From: Candidatus Megaera endosymbiont of Nemacystus decipiens
GTDB taxonomy: Bacteria > Pseudomonadota > Alphaproteobacteria > Rickettsiales > Rickettsiaceae
Direction: 5' to 3'
Assembly (NCBI GenBank): GCA_030036605.1
Contig: DAOTRE010000001.1
Coordinates: forward strand, 203,981-251,942
DNA length: 47,962 nt
Every line of letters begins with the position of its first letter. The first letter of the stretch is position 1. The notes below the pieces were generated by a model. It worked only from the letters and a program-made list of their open reading frames with translations. It was not told where the DNA came from and searched no databases. The position numbers were made by a program, and so were the translations under genes. Below are positions 30,167 to 40,509 of the stretch, piece by piece.

Positions 30167-31507
30167 CTACCTAACCTCATGAAATTTATGCTTTTTATTT
30201 GATTTAAACCAACTCAATAGCCAAGCAATTTTACCCTCTGAGTATATTGGTTTATTTCTATTACGCTTGAAGGTTTTTTTTGTATATTGCTCGTAACTTT
30301 CTACTAAAGATGGTATAACCTGATGATAGTAAATTGCATATAAATCATGCATAGTTTCTTGTGTTGTTAAATGCCCCCATTTTATAGCTTGCTGTGGAAC
30401 TCTAGCTAAACTTTCAGCACAAGCAATTGCTTCTTCTATTTTAGGATTAGGATTTTTATAAACATCTCCACCAGGAGTGAGGTGAGACAACATATCATTA
30501 ACCATCTCTTCAATCATTAACCCCATATATTTCTCTCTTCTATAGAAAATTTTAAAACAAACCAAACCTTGATTCAGGCAATAATTTAATAATTTTCTTT
30601 TTTGAAAAAATGCTTGCAATTTAAGCAGCAGCGTCTTGATACTAAGAATTTTATTCTGATCGTAAAATTTAACCTTTGTTTCAATATCAATTAGTTTAGC
30701 AAGACCATTTTTCTTAAGATCCTTAAGTAAATTATGCGAACGATTTATATCATCGATACGAGCTTTTGCTACATTTGCTTTGGCTTCAGTGCAAGAAAAA
30801 TTAGCCGAATGCCTTGTTATTTGCCCTCCCATATTATCTCGCAGAATATCTGCATAATGCCCTATTTCCTGAGCTGCGATAATTTGGAGCCTTGCTAGAG
30901 CAGCCCATCCATTTCCATACTGAGGGTATTCTTTACTATTTTCTAAAAATGGATCCCCGCCACATGAAACGTAAATAATTGCATTCGTTCCATCTGTGCT
31001 TTGCATCCCACTATTTTTTCCATTTCTCTTCCAATTTGCAACATTCATTGTGTCGCCTATATTATGAGAATATGTAATAAAAATTTCTACCCTGTCTAAT
31101 AGCAGCCAGCGTATTACTATTGGATGCGAGGACTGAACTAAAATTCTTGCTAATTTTATACTCAGATTTTCATCTGGAAGCAAAAGCCTCTTCGCCTTTT
31201 TTCTTAACAAATCAATAATATTATCTATTTGAGATTTTGTAATATCTTCTCCAAAAAAACCGTAAGTATTTTTTATTATTTTCTTTGTTGCTTGAATTAA
31301 ATTTGCATCATTTAACTCTTTATAGCTGAAAGTTAAATTAATTTTATACTTATTATCACTAAACCGTACAAAATTACTGTAATAATTTGTGTCTATGCGC
31401 AACCTGCCAGATGAAAGTAGCTCTTTAGATAATTCTTCATATTCAAATGCAATTTCATCTTCATATATAGCAGGAATTTTGTTTAAAATATGGTATACCG
31501 AAGACAT
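30167..31507 (-). CDS. Rickettsiales-type protein resembling DUF2748
   Basis: A 446-residue cytosolic protein of unknown function that resembles the conserved rickettsial DUF2748 family; this match is from memory. A striking segment is LQIIAAQEIGHYADILRDN (about residues 208-225), which looks like a zinc-metalloprotease HExxH helix in which the first histidine is Q213 while E214 and H217 remain. A further histidine is in TRHSANFS. There is no signal peptide or membrane segment. It converges with gyrB (20 bases), where a small TAGTAA/TTACTA stem could end transcription. It is divergent from the second ankyrin gene. Confidence 0.75.
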   Translation of the reverse strand: MSSVYHILNKIPAIYEDEIAFEYEELSKELLSSGRLRIDTNYYSNFVRFSDNKYKINLTFSYKELNDANLIQATKKIIKNTYGFFGEDITKSQIDNIIDLLRKKAKRLLLPDENLSIKLARILVQSSHPIVIRWLLLDRVEIFITYSHNIGDTMNVANWKRNGKNSGMQSTDGTNAIIYVSCGGDPFLENSKEYPQYGNGWAALARLQIIAAQEIGHYADILRDNMGGQITRHSANFSCTEAKANVAKARIDDINRSHNLLKDLKKNGLAKLIDIETKVKFYDQNKILSIKTLLLKLQAFFQKRKLLNYCLNQGLVCFKIFYRREKYMGLMIEEMVNDMLSHLTPGGDVYKNPNPKIEEAIACAESLARVPQQAIKWGHLTTQETMHDLYAIYYHQVIPSLVESYEQYTKKTFKRNRNKPIYSEGKIAWLLSWFKSNKKHKFHEVR

Positions 31508-31720
31508 AGCTTATTTACTGTGTTTTTAGTTTTATTTAATGTTAATTGTTAATAGATTACACTACAAGAAATTATGTTCAAAAACTAGCGTTATAAAATT
31601 AGTGATATTTATAACACAACAAAAATCCCTAATAAAAACGAAAATAATTTTTTGTTAATATAAAAAATTTAAACTTTGCTAACATAAATATATAAAAATT
31701 TACTTTACTCGACATAAATT

Positions 31721-32779
31721 ATGTTTACACTATCTTTTAAGGAATTGGATAAAAAAAATAGACTTTTAATAAAAGCTTCTAAAAAAGGAGATATTAAGCT
31801 AGCAAAACAAGTAATATCTGAGGGAGCGAAGATTAATCATCAAAATTATAAAACTGAATCTACACCACTTATTGCAGCTGTATCAAATAATCACTTAGAA
31901 GTAGTAAAACTACTTGTAGAAAATAATGCAAACGTTCATTTAAGAACCCTGCTATTTAAAAATAATGCATTATTAGCTGCATCAAATTATGCAAAAAATC
32001 TTGATATAATAAAATATCTTATAGAAAATAATGCAAATGTTAATGTTAAAGATATCTATAATCGCGGTGTCTGCCATTATGCAACTTATGGTAATAAATT
32101 ATCTGTATTAAAATATTTCATAGAAGAACATAAATTAGACCCTGATACTTCTGACATTAATGGTAATACTGTACTAATAAATGCAGGCTATATAGGAAAT
32201 TTTGATATTGTCAAATACCTTGTAGAAGAAAAAAAGCTTGACCTAAATACAGAAAATAACCGTGGCAAAACAGTGCTTTATTCTTCTGTTCTTAGTGGAA
32301 ATATCAATATAGTAAAATATCTTCTAGAAGAAAAAAATATAGCAGCAAATTTTAAACAGGAAATTTACACTGCAGTAAAATCTCCAAGTTTTGAAATTTT
32401 TAAATATTTATTATCAAAAATTGCACCTAATGAAGGTAATTATCAAGCTCTATTAGATGACTTGCTATATAAAACAGATGCAGCTTATCTGTATCTAAAA
32501 ATAAGTTTCAATAATAACAGTAAAAATTCTAGCTATTCAAAAAATGATTTTAAATCGGACGTAACAGAATATTGTAAAATAGGCAAGCTTCTAATAGATA
32601 GTAATGCTGATATAGAAAATAATAATATTACAGAAGATTTTATTGATAGCATAAAATTATTGTTTCCAACCAATAAAAGTCAGGCTAAAGCAGAATTTCC
32701 TGATCCTTTTAGCTTTTCTCAAAATGAAACAACAGAAAAATGCTTAGGTGATTCAGAAATAAGTGATACTCTTACTTAG
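31721..32779 (+). CDS. Ankyrin-repeat protein
   Basis: A 352-residue protein with about six ankyrin repeats between residues 18 and 215, of classical form (TPLIAAVSNNHLEVVKLLVENNANV, DIIKYLIENNANVNVKD, NTVLINAGYIGNFDIVKYLVEE, KTVLYSSVLSGNINIVKYLLEE). The C-terminal 130 residues are not repeat-like and are Asn/Ser rich. No signal peptide is seen. Its repeats are much closer to consensus than those of the ankyrin protein at 5366. A host-directed role is plausible but unproven. It is preceded by a 213-base AT-rich intergenic region. Its stop codon overlaps the lipB stop tail to tail. Confidence 0.9.
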   Translation: MFTLSFKELDKKNRLLIKASKKGDIKLAKQVISEGAKINHQNYKTESTPLIAAVSNNHLEVVKLLVENNANVHLRTLLFKNNALLAASNYAKNLDIIKYLIENNANVNVKDIYNRGVCHYATYGNKLSVLKYFIEEHKLDPDTSDINGNTVLINAGYIGNFDIVKYLVEEKKLDLNTENNRGKTVLYSSVLSGNINIVKYLLEEKNIAANFKQEIYTAVKSPSFEIFKYLLSKIAPNEGNYQALLDDLLYKTDAAYLYLKISFNNNSKNSSYSKNDFKSDVTEYCKIGKLLIDSNADIENNNITEDFIDSIKLLFPTNKSQAKAEFPDPFSFSQNETTEKCLGDSEISDTLT

Positions 32780-33408
32780 TCTTTATAGAAAACTCTAGAA
32801 AATTCTGCCTTTAAAATTTTATCAAATTCCTGCATTGAAATTTTAATACCCATATTTTCAATTGAAGTTACTTGATACTGAGTTATTCCACAAGGAATTA
32901 TATTTGAAAATTTTTTCAAATCTGTGTTAAGATTAATAGCGATTCCATGATATGCAACCCATTTTTTAACTCTCACGCCAATAGCAGCAATCTTGGCCGG
33001 TTGGCCAGAAACCTTATCTTTAACCCATATCCCTATTAGGCCTTTTATGATAAAGGCTTCAATACCAATATGCTTTAGAGTATTAATAACCCACTGCTGA
33101 AGATTCGATATATAAAGCCTGATATCTTTTTTATGATTCAAATTTATAATAGGATATATAATCCTTTGCCCTGGCCCATGATAAGTAACCTTTCCTCCCC
33201 TTCTTGTGAAAACTAGCGGAACTGTTCCTATGTCTAATATTTCATCTTTTTTATAACTAGAACCAGCGCTATAAACTTCCTCATGCTCAAGCAGTAAAAT
33301 CGTTTCTTCAGTCAAATCTTTTTTGATCATATTCTCTAGATGTTCATGCATTAGATCAAGCCCCTTGGTATAGTGAGTAAGCCCTTCCAAAGTAATCCAG
33401 TTAACCAT
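32776..33408 (-). CDS. lipB: Octanoyltransferase LipB
   Basis: LipB moves octanoyl groups from acyl-carrier protein to lipoyl domains, the first step of de novo lipoylation of the 2-oxoacid dehydrogenases. The 210-residue protein shows the signature RRGGKVTYHGPGQ (69-81), catalytic lysine K139 in PAKIAAIG and the nucleophile C173 in NIIPCGI. It follows mutL by 23 bases on the same strand and is the last gene of the run that starts with ftsZ. Its stop overlaps the opposite ankyrin gene stop by 3 bases. Confidence 0.95.
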   Translation of the reverse strand: MVNWITLEGLTHYTKGLDLMHEHLENMIKKDLTEETILLLEHEEVYSAGSSYKKDEILDIGTVPLVFTRRGGKVTYHGPGQRIIYPIINLNHKKDIRLYISNLQQWVINTLKHIGIEAFIIKGLIGIWVKDKVSGQPAKIAAIGVRVKKWVAYHGIAINLNTDLKKFSNIIPCGITQYQVTSIENMGIKISMQEFDKILKAEFSRVFYKD

Positions 33409-33431
33409 ACCTATCTACTTTTTAATTTCTA

Positions 33432-35300
33432 TTACCTGCGACCAAATAATTTTTCTATATCTTTAAGCTTGAGTTCAATATATGTCTGTCTTCCATGATT
33501 ACACTGTCCTGAAAAAGGCGTATTTTCCATTTGCCTGAGCAACTCATTCATCTCAATTGTAGAAAGCTTCTTCCCTGCCCTGACTGCATAATAACAAGCA
33601 TAAGTCTCTGTTATGCTCTCTATTAGCTCAGTCAACACTATATTTTCACCCATTTCTTGAATATTGTCACCAAGATCAAGTGCTAACTGTTTGGGATTGG
33701 CTTCCCCTATTAAAGCTGGTAGCTCAGATATTATAATAGATTTGTCACCAAATTTTTCTACTATCATACCAAATTTTGCAAGAGTATCTTTGTATTCATC
33801 TAGTAGCTGCGCCCTATATTCATCAGGCATCTCAACAATTTCTGGTATCAATAGACGCTGTCTTGTGAGTCCATTTTTGGTTATTTGTTCTTTTATTTTT
33901 TCATAACCAATTCTTTCATGTGCAGCATGCTGGTCCGTTATTACTATGCTGTCCTTTGTTTGCGATATAATATAAGTACCATGAAACTGAGCTTTTGCCG
34001 CTCCCAAACGGTATTCTGATTCCACCTCAAGCGAATTATGTTCAGAAACAGTCTGATTTTCAACATGTGGAGCTGTATTTACTAACTCTTGAGACTTAGC
34101 TAAAGAATAATCAAGCCTAGGTGTTTGACTAACACGTCTTTGTAATCCAACACCACTGGCGCTACTAGATGGATAGCTTTGCGAATTTTGTCTCGTCTGA
34201 GCACCAGGTATAGCAAAAGCCTCAGCGCCTCTGCTGATTGTTGAGTTTTCCTGAAAAGAAGAAGCTACAGGCTGCATAAGGCTTAAAGCATCAGAAGAAG
34301 CCTTTGTTGAAACTTTTTCACTTGAGGAAAATAATGCAACTTTAATTGCACCCACAACTAAGCTTTTAATGATATTAGGATCATGAAAACGCACTTCAGT
34401 TTTTGCTGGGTGAACATTAACATCAACAAATTGTGGATTTACTTTCAAGAACAATACACATATAGCATGCCTATTTCTTTCAAGATAATCTTGATAGGCA
34501 ACCTTAAGAGCAATATTAAGTATTTTATCTTTTATAGGCCTATTATTGATGAAAAGAAATTGATCCTCAGCAGAAGCCCTATTATAGGTCGGAAGAGAAG
34601 TAAAGCCAGATATACTAAACCCATCCCTGTCTAAATTAACAGTAGCAGCATTTTCTACAAATTCTTGGCCTAATATATCTTTTATTCTATCTTCAGAATT
34701 GCCTGCTCTAACCTTTAGTATAGTTTTGTTATTGTGAGCTAAAGAAAAAGCAACGCCAGGATGAGATAAAGCCATTTTTTTAAATAATAATACGCAAGCA
34801 TTAAGTTCTGTCTTATCACTACGAAGAAACTTCAACCTTGCTGGAGTTGCAAAAAATAAATCTCTCACCTCAATTTTTGTACCTTCCTGCAAATTTGATT
34901 CTATAACTCTATCTTGTTTTCCTCCAATAATGCTTAAGCTGAAAGCTTTTTCACCACCATTTTTTCTACTTGATATAGTAAATTTACTTATTGCAGCTAT
35001 GGATGGCAATGCTTCACCACGGAAACCAAAACTATTAATATTAAGCAAATCATCCTCATCTAATTTTGATGTTGCATGCCTTTGAACAGCAAGTTCTATC
35101 TCTTCTTTACTGAGACCACAACCATTATCTTTTACAATAATCAAGTTTTTACCAGCACACTGAAGAGTGACATCAATTTGCGTTGCTCCAGAATCTATTG
35201 CGTTTTCAACTAACTCTTTAACTACAGAAGCGGGACGTTCAATTACCTCTCCAGCTGCAATTTTATTTATAGTGGAATTTGAAAGAATTTTAATTTCCAT
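33432..35300 (-). CDS. mutL: DNA mismatch repair protein MutL
   Basis: MutL couples mismatch recognition by MutS to strand removal. The 622-residue protein has the GHKL ATPase domain (ELVENAIDSGATQIDV, DNGCGL, FGFRGEALPSI). The linker (about residues 330-430) is Ser/Gln rich. The C-terminal domain carries the endonuclease motif DQHAAHERIGYE, matching DQHA(X)2E(X)4E, so this MutL should nick DNA itself, as expected in bacteria without MutH. The downstream C-P-H-G-R-P motif appears as CNHGRQ. The gene is in one strand run with mutS and recJ. Confidence 0.97.
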   Translation of the reverse strand: MEIKILSNSTINKIAAGEVIERPASVVKELVENAIDSGATQIDVTLQCAGKNLIIVKDNGCGLSKEEIELAVQRHATSKLDEDDLLNINSFGFRGEALPSIAAISKFTISSRKNGGEKAFSLSIIGGKQDRVIESNLQEGTKIEVRDLFFATPARLKFLRSDKTELNACVLLFKKMALSHPGVAFSLAHNNKTILKVRAGNSEDRIKDILGQEFVENAATVNLDRDGFSISGFTSLPTYNRASAEDQFLFINNRPIKDKILNIALKVAYQDYLERNRHAICVLFLKVNPQFVDVNVHPAKTEVRFHDPNIIKSLVVGAIKVALFSSSEKVSTKASSDALSLMQPVASSFQENSTISRGAEAFAIPGAQTRQNSQSYPSSSASGVGLQRRVSQTPRLDYSLAKSQELVNTAPHVENQTVSEHNSLEVESEYRLGAAKAQFHGTYIISQTKDSIVITDQHAAHERIGYEKIKEQITKNGLTRQRLLIPEIVEMPDEYRAQLLDEYKDTLAKFGMIVEKFGDKSIIISELPALIGEANPKQLALDLGDNIQEMGENIVLTELIESITETYACYYAVRAGKKLSTIEMNELLRQMENTPFSGQCNHGRQTYIELKLKDIEKLFGRR

Positions 35301-35425
35301 ATATCTTCAACAAACTGATTATTGATCCATGATATCATATATTGCATATATGGCAAATGTTAAAGTATCGACGGTATATTATACTGATCTTCATTTCGAA
35401 CCATAGAAGCAATCAAGTTTTATTA

Positions 35426-35809
35426 CTATTCTTCTAAATTAAGAGACTTGATTAATTTACTGATAGCTTTACGCTGCTTAGAATTTTCTATTTTCATAAA
35501 ATTTTTTGAAACTTCTATAGACATTCTATATTTTTTTTGCTCTGCTAAAGTAAATTTTTCATTATTTTTTTCTCCCGCACCGTCATAAAAATACTCTATT
35601 TTTTCTGACAATGCTCTTGCAACCATAATAAGCCTGCCAATACAAATCCTATTAATACCAATTTCATACTTGTGCAATTGTTGATTACTTACATTAATCA
35701 TCCTAGCTAACTCCTGCCTTGAATAGCCCTGCATGACTCTTAAGTTATGAATCCTAGAACCAACATAACGATCAACTTCAGCTAAATATTTATCTTTACG
35801 CCCCATCAA
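35426..35809 (-). CDS. XRE-family helix-turn-helix regulator
   Basis: A 127-residue Cro/C1-type DNA-binding protein; the HTH spans about residues 17-72 (NLRVMQGYSRQELARMINVSNQQLHKYEIGINRICIG). Its layout matches the paralogue at 10417-10821, including QxxKYExxxNRI and the C-terminal basic helix KAISKLIKSLN. It lies between recJ and mutL on the same strand, 125 bases before mutL. An inverted repeat sits 17 bases before its start and could be an autoregulatory operator. Target genes are unknown; position makes the neighbouring repair genes candidates. Confidence 0.83.
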   Translation of the reverse strand: MMGRKDKYLAEVDRYVGSRIHNLRVMQGYSRQELARMINVSNQQLHKYEIGINRICIGRLIMVARALSEKIEYFYDGAGEKNNEKFTLAEQKKYRMSIEVSKNFMKIENSKQRKAISKLIKSLNLEE

Positions 35810-35826
35810 ACAACACCTCTTATGAA

Positions 35827-35852
35827 AAGTTTAATTTTTATTAATTAAACTT
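35827..35852. promoter_or_regulatory. Inverted repeat upstream of the XRE gene (candidate operator)
   Basis: AAGTTTAATT and AATTAAACTT are perfect 10-bp inverted arms around a 6-base spacer, 17 bases before the XRE start codon. Size and place suit a dimeric HTH regulator acting on its own promoter. The sequence is AT-only apart from two bases, so chance occurrence is possible. Confidence 0.45.
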
Positions 35853-35995
35853 ATGGTAGAGTATAGTGAATGAGATATCAAGAATAATTTAACGTCAGAT
35901 CGGTATAAATAATTATCACATATTTTCGACTATTTTTACTGTAAATAACTAAAATTATTAAAAATGAATAGTAATAACTTGATAATAGTAAATTA

Positions 35996-37753
35996 TTACT
36001 TCTCCACTATATCTTCTATTACTAACTGTATATTATTGACATTCTGCCATTTATTAATTTGCAACTTGCCAAATACATCTAGTTGCTTTGATAATTTATT
36101 AAAAACCACCTTTTGAATTGGAGTATCATTAATATTAAACGCAATTGCGTATATTGGAGAAGATCCTGTAGCGGCTTTGCTTGGTGCAAATATAACCTTA
36201 GCGTGTTTTAAAGCAATCATATCTGCTTTCAATACATATAAGTTAGAAAATTTAAAAATAGGTGTAGAGTTACCTACTCCATATGGCTCAAGCAATGCAA
36301 GTTCATTAACTAGATCATGTGTTGCTCCTTTAGTACTAATTTCGAGATCATAATAAAATTCCAAATGTTTTTGAGAATTTTGAATATGTTTTTGACATTC
36401 AAACTCCAAGAACTTTTTTAATTCATCTATCTTATCTTCTGAAACTGAAAAGCCAGCTGCCATTGCATGCCCTCCCCCTGCAAGCAATAAGTTCTGTTGT
36501 TTTGCTTCAATTATTTTACACCCAATATCAATTCCCTTAACAGAACGACAAGATGCCTTTCCTACACCATTCTTTAAAGATAGAACAAACGCAGGCTTAT
36601 TATACTTATCTTTAATTCTTCCAGCTATTATCCCTATAACACCCTGATGCCAATCATTTCCTATAATAAATATCATTGGTTTATTTAATTGGGACTCCGC
36701 TTGTAATTTAGCATCCTCTAGTAGCATGTGCTCTATAGCTCTTCTCTCTTGATTATAATTATCCAATTCAATAGCAACTCGATTTACATAATCCTTTTTT
36801 TTACTTGAGAGCAAATTAGCTCCTAAATCTGACCTGCCAACCCTGCCTCCAGCATTAATTCTAGGGCCTATAATAAAACCTAAATGATATGCACTTAACT
36901 CTGAGTCAATACCTGCTATATCACACAAAGTTTTATAACCTAAATTAAAACGCCTTTTTGCTACTTTAAGCCCCTGAGCAACAAAAGCGCGATTAAGTCC
37001 TATCAAAGGCATTACATCACATACTGTGCCCAAAGCTACCAAGTCTAGTTGCTTTATTAAATCAGGTAATTGTAATTTATTTTTTTCAAAAAATTTATCT
37101 TCTTTCAAACGCCTTGATAAACCAACTAGAAATAAAAAAGTGACTCCGACTGCAGCTAAATAGGTGTAATCACTAGTTTCATCAAGGCGATTAGGGTTAA
37201 TGACTGCAACTGCCTTAGGCAATATTTCCATACTAATATGGTGATCTATTACTATGACATCAAGCTTGATGTCTACTGCATGCTTTATTGCATCAAATGA
37301 AACAGAACCACAATCAACAGTAATGACTAGAGAGGCATTTTTATTTTTTATCTTATCCATAGCACTAATATTAGGGCCATAACCTTCTTCTATTCGATCT
37401 GGTATATAAATGAAAGATTTCACATTAATTGAGTCAAAAAAGTTTTTTAGCAGAGCAGATGAGGTAGCACCATCGACATCATAATCTCCAAATATACATA
37501 TTGTCTCTCCAGATAATATAGCTTGCATACATCTTTTAACCCCTTTTTCCATATCTTTTAAATGAAACGGGTCAGGAAGTAGTGTCTTAATTTTAGGGTA
37601 TAAAAATTTCTCTGCTTGCTCAATATTTTTAATATTACGAGATATCAGGCGAGATACAAAATCACTTGTCCCTAGATTTTTCTTAATGTCTGAAACTATG
37701 TCTTCATTAATGAGACGCTCCAACCACATTTTTCCCGATACAGAATATTTCAT
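35996..37753 (-). CDS. recJ: Single-stranded-DNA-specific exonuclease RecJ
   Basis: RecJ is a 5'-3' exonuclease used in recombination, base-excision repair and mismatch repair. The 585-residue protein has the DHH motifs IFGDYDVDGATSS (D90, D92, D94), VDCGS (147-151) and VIDHH (D170-H172). The DHHA1 motif GGHAMAAGFSV and the OB-fold-like C-terminal part are present. It is 74 bases after mutS; that gap contains a solitary MITE end. Confidence 0.96.
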   Translation of the reverse strand: MKYSVSGKMWLERLINEDIVSDIKKNLGTSDFVSRLISRNIKNIEQAEKFLYPKIKTLLPDPFHLKDMEKGVKRCMQAILSGETICIFGDYDVDGATSSALLKNFFDSINVKSFIYIPDRIEEGYGPNISAMDKIKNKNASLVITVDCGSVSFDAIKHAVDIKLDVIVIDHHISMEILPKAVAVINPNRLDETSDYTYLAAVGVTFLFLVGLSRRLKEDKFFEKNKLQLPDLIKQLDLVALGTVCDVMPLIGLNRAFVAQGLKVAKRRFNLGYKTLCDIAGIDSELSAYHLGFIIGPRINAGGRVGRSDLGANLLSSKKKDYVNRVAIELDNYNQERRAIEHMLLEDAKLQAESQLNKPMIFIIGNDWHQGVIGIIAGRIKDKYNKPAFVLSLKNGVGKASCRSVKGIDIGCKIIEAKQQNLLLAGGGHAMAAGFSVSEDKIDELKKFLEFECQKHIQNSQKHLEFYYDLEISTKGATHDLVNELALLEPYGVGNSTPIFKFSNLYVLKADMIALKHAKVIFAPSKAATGSSPIYAIAFNINDTPIQKVVFNKLSKQLDVFGKLQINKWQNVNNIQLVIEDIVEK

Positions 37754-37795
37754 TATAAACTACCAATTCTTTGGGTTAAAAGCCATCATAGGTTT

Positions 37796-37817
37796 TATTT
37801 CAATGTAATCTACAATA
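37796..37817 (-). repeat. Solitary MITE end between mutS and recJ
   Basis: TATTTCAATGTAATCTACAA (37796-37815) followed by TA is the reverse complement of the end found at 10285-10304 and at 47825. The inner sequence diverges at once, so no complete element is present. It lies 43 bases before the recJ start and 13 bases after the mutS stop, in minus-strand reading. Confidence 0.65.
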
Positions 37818-37827
37818 TCAACAGAAC

Positions 37828-40494
37828 CTAGATAAGTTTTTTTAAATTATATACAAAATCTAAGGCCTCTTTTGGTGAAAGAGTATCTGGGTCAATCTTA
37901 TCCAATGTATCTCTTATTCTTTGCAATTCTTCTTGAGATTCTTCAATGTTATTTTCAAAATTTGTAAATAAATTTAAGTTATTGCCATCAGTTTCTATAA
38001 AATCTGCCTTTGTAGCATATGATTTTTTTTCTAGTTTTGCCAAAATTCTCTTCGCTTTGGTAATTACAGATTTAGGAAGACCGGCTATTTCAGCAACATG
38101 AACTCCATAAGATTTATCAGCATAACCTGGTATTATTTTGTATAAAAATAATATTTTTTCATCTGCTTCCTGTATTTCTACTGTATAATTAGCCAAAGCT
38201 GGAAAGGTTTCTTTCATTTTAACCAGCTCATGGTAATGAGTAGCAAACAAACATCTGCTTCTAATTTTATCATGAATATATTCTAACACTGACCATGCAA
38301 TTGCAACTCCATCATAAGTAGAAGTACCGCGACCTACTTCGTCGAGTATTACTAAAGAATTTTTAGTCGCTTGCGCCAAAATATTAGAAGTTTCAAGCAT
38401 TTCCAGCATAAATGTAGACTGCCCTCTTCCTAAATCATCACCAGCTCCAATACGACTAAATATTTTATCTACTACACCTATTTCAGCACTTTCAGCAGGA
38501 ACAAAACAGCCAATCTGGGCTAAAATAGCAATAATAGCATTTTGACGTAAAAATGTGCTCTTACCAGCCATATTAGGACCAGTAATTAGCCAAACTCGGT
38601 TATCAAAATCTAAGTTACAGTTATTGCTTACGAACGAATCATTAGATCTTGCTAAAACACGCTCCACTAATGGATGGCGCCCATCTATGATATTAAAACT
38701 AGTATCATTGCGTAAAATTGGTCTACTATATGAATATTCTTCTGATAAAACAGCAAAAGAAGTAAATACATCTAATAATGCTAAGGATTTAGCCATTTTA
38801 ATTAGTGGTCTTTGATTTTCAATAACTTTTGAACATATCTTATGATATAACTCTTGTTCTAAATTATTAGATAACATACGAGCATTCACTATCTTAGATT
38901 CTATCTCTTGCAATTCAGAGGTGGTATATCGAACTGAATTAACTGTTGTTTGCCTGTGGATAAATTGCTCTTGTGTAATTTTACTTGCATTTCTGGATGT
39001 AATATCAATAAAAAATCCAAGAACGTTATTATTGTTGATTTTAAGGCTATCAATAGAAGTAATTTTTCGATATTTATTTTGTAATTCATTAATATAAGAG
39101 CGGCTATTTTGAAGCAAGTCATTTAACTCATCAACCTTTGGATTATAACCACGTTTAATAATACCACCAGAGGTAATGTCATTTGCAGCATTATCATCAA
39201 TTGAATCTGATATGATATTATGCAAGGCATCAAACTGCATCAAAGGCTTAACAATTGCATCAATATGTTTTGGCAACTCAAGACCAAATTTGGCAGTAAA
39301 ATTCGCAACGATTTTTTGTGCTATCTCTATTGTATGCTTAATACTCAGCAAATCTTTAGGCGTACTACGTTTCATTTGTAATCTCGTTATACATCTTTCA
39401 AGATCACAAGTATTCTTTAAATCATTTATCAGGTTATGAGCTACGTCTATGTTCTCTAAAAAGAAATTTACAACGTTTAGTCTGGTATTAATCAATTTAG
39501 TGTCAAGCAATGGATTAGAAAGATATTCCGCTAGTAAACGAGAGCCAGTTTTTGTAACTGTTTTATTAATACATGAAAATACACTACCTTTATAACCACC
39601 ACCAATTGTTTGCATCAGTTCAAGGTTTTTCCTTGTTGATGCATCAATGCTCATATAATTGAAAAAATTCTGTATTTTAGGTTTTGGTAGTTGAGGCATA
39701 TTTTCTTTTTGCGTTAATGAAATATACTCTAAAATTGCTCCTAATGCTGATATTTGAACTTCAGATAAATCAGCTATTGCCTTAATATCATGTATTTTAT
39801 AAAAACTACAAATGTTTCTTGTGCACTTGGATATAGAATAAAAACTATCCACTTGAAAGGAAATTCTTTGATTCATATATGCTCCAATTTCATCTGCTAG
39901 CTTGCTTGACCTGAATTTTTCTGCCAATAAAATCTCTTTAGGCCCAAGCTTTACTAACTCATTTAAAATTTCCGCTACTGGAAGTTCAATCAGAGCAATA
40001 TAGGAAGTAGATAAGTCTATGTAAGCTATACAGCTGGTGTTTTTTGAAATTGTAACCGTGGCTAAGTAATTTGAAGAATGACTAGAAAGCAATGATTCTT
40101 CAGTGATTGTACCAGGAGTAATAATTCTCGTAACAGACCTCTTTACAACAGCCTTATAACCATCACGCTTTTTTGCATCTTCCGGCCTTTCCATCTGATC
40201 ACAAATTGCAACCTTGAAGCCATCCTGCAAAAGTTTATTCAAATAATTTTCTAAAGAATGATGAGGAACACCGCACATAGGAATTTCATTGCCATTACTC
40301 TTACCGCGTTTTGTTAATGCAATTCCCAAGGCTCGACTAGCTGTCAGAGCATCTTCATAAAACAACTCATAAAAATCTCCCATACGAAAAAGCAACAAGC
40401 AATCTAGGTGTAAAAATTTTGCATCCAAATATTGCTGCATCACAGGAGTTGCACCGACGTAATGGTATTTCTCCTTGAAACGAGATTCTTGCAT
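37828..40494 (-). CDS. mutS: DNA mismatch repair protein MutS
   Basis: MutS recognises base mismatches and small loops. The 888-residue protein is full length. The mismatch-probing F-x-E motif is F41-Y-E43 in MGDFYELFYED, and the ATPase has Walker A GPNMAGKST (about 639-647), Walker B VILDEVGRGTSTYDG and the TLFATHYHEL-like RCLFATHYHEL segment. The C-terminal dimerisation tail is present. It follows ftsZ by 15 bases and precedes recJ. Confidence 0.98.
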   Translation of the reverse strand: MQESRFKEKYHYVGATPVMQQYLDAKFLHLDCLLLFRMGDFYELFYEDALTASRALGIALTKRGKSNGNEIPMCGVPHHSLENYLNKLLQDGFKVAICDQMERPEDAKKRDGYKAVVKRSVTRIITPGTITEESLLSSHSSNYLATVTISKNTSCIAYIDLSTSYIALIELPVAEILNELVKLGPKEILLAEKFRSSKLADEIGAYMNQRISFQVDSFYSISKCTRNICSFYKIHDIKAIADLSEVQISALGAILEYISLTQKENMPQLPKPKIQNFFNYMSIDASTRKNLELMQTIGGGYKGSVFSCINKTVTKTGSRLLAEYLSNPLLDTKLINTRLNVVNFFLENIDVAHNLINDLKNTCDLERCITRLQMKRSTPKDLLSIKHTIEIAQKIVANFTAKFGLELPKHIDAIVKPLMQFDALHNIISDSIDDNAANDITSGGIIKRGYNPKVDELNDLLQNSRSYINELQNKYRKITSIDSLKINNNNVLGFFIDITSRNASKITQEQFIHRQTTVNSVRYTTSELQEIESKIVNARMLSNNLEQELYHKICSKVIENQRPLIKMAKSLALLDVFTSFAVLSEEYSYSRPILRNDTSFNIIDGRHPLVERVLARSNDSFVSNNCNLDFDNRVWLITGPNMAGKSTFLRQNAIIAILAQIGCFVPAESAEIGVVDKIFSRIGAGDDLGRGQSTFMLEMLETSNILAQATKNSLVILDEVGRGTSTYDGVAIAWSVLEYIHDKIRSRCLFATHYHELVKMKETFPALANYTVEIQEADEKILFLYKIIPGYADKSYGVHVAEIAGLPKSVITKAKRILAKLEKKSYATKADFIETDGNNLNLFTNFENNIEESQEELQRIRDTLDKIDPDTLSPKEALDFVYNLKKLI

Positions 40495-40509
40495 AAGTTA
40501 TTTATCTAA

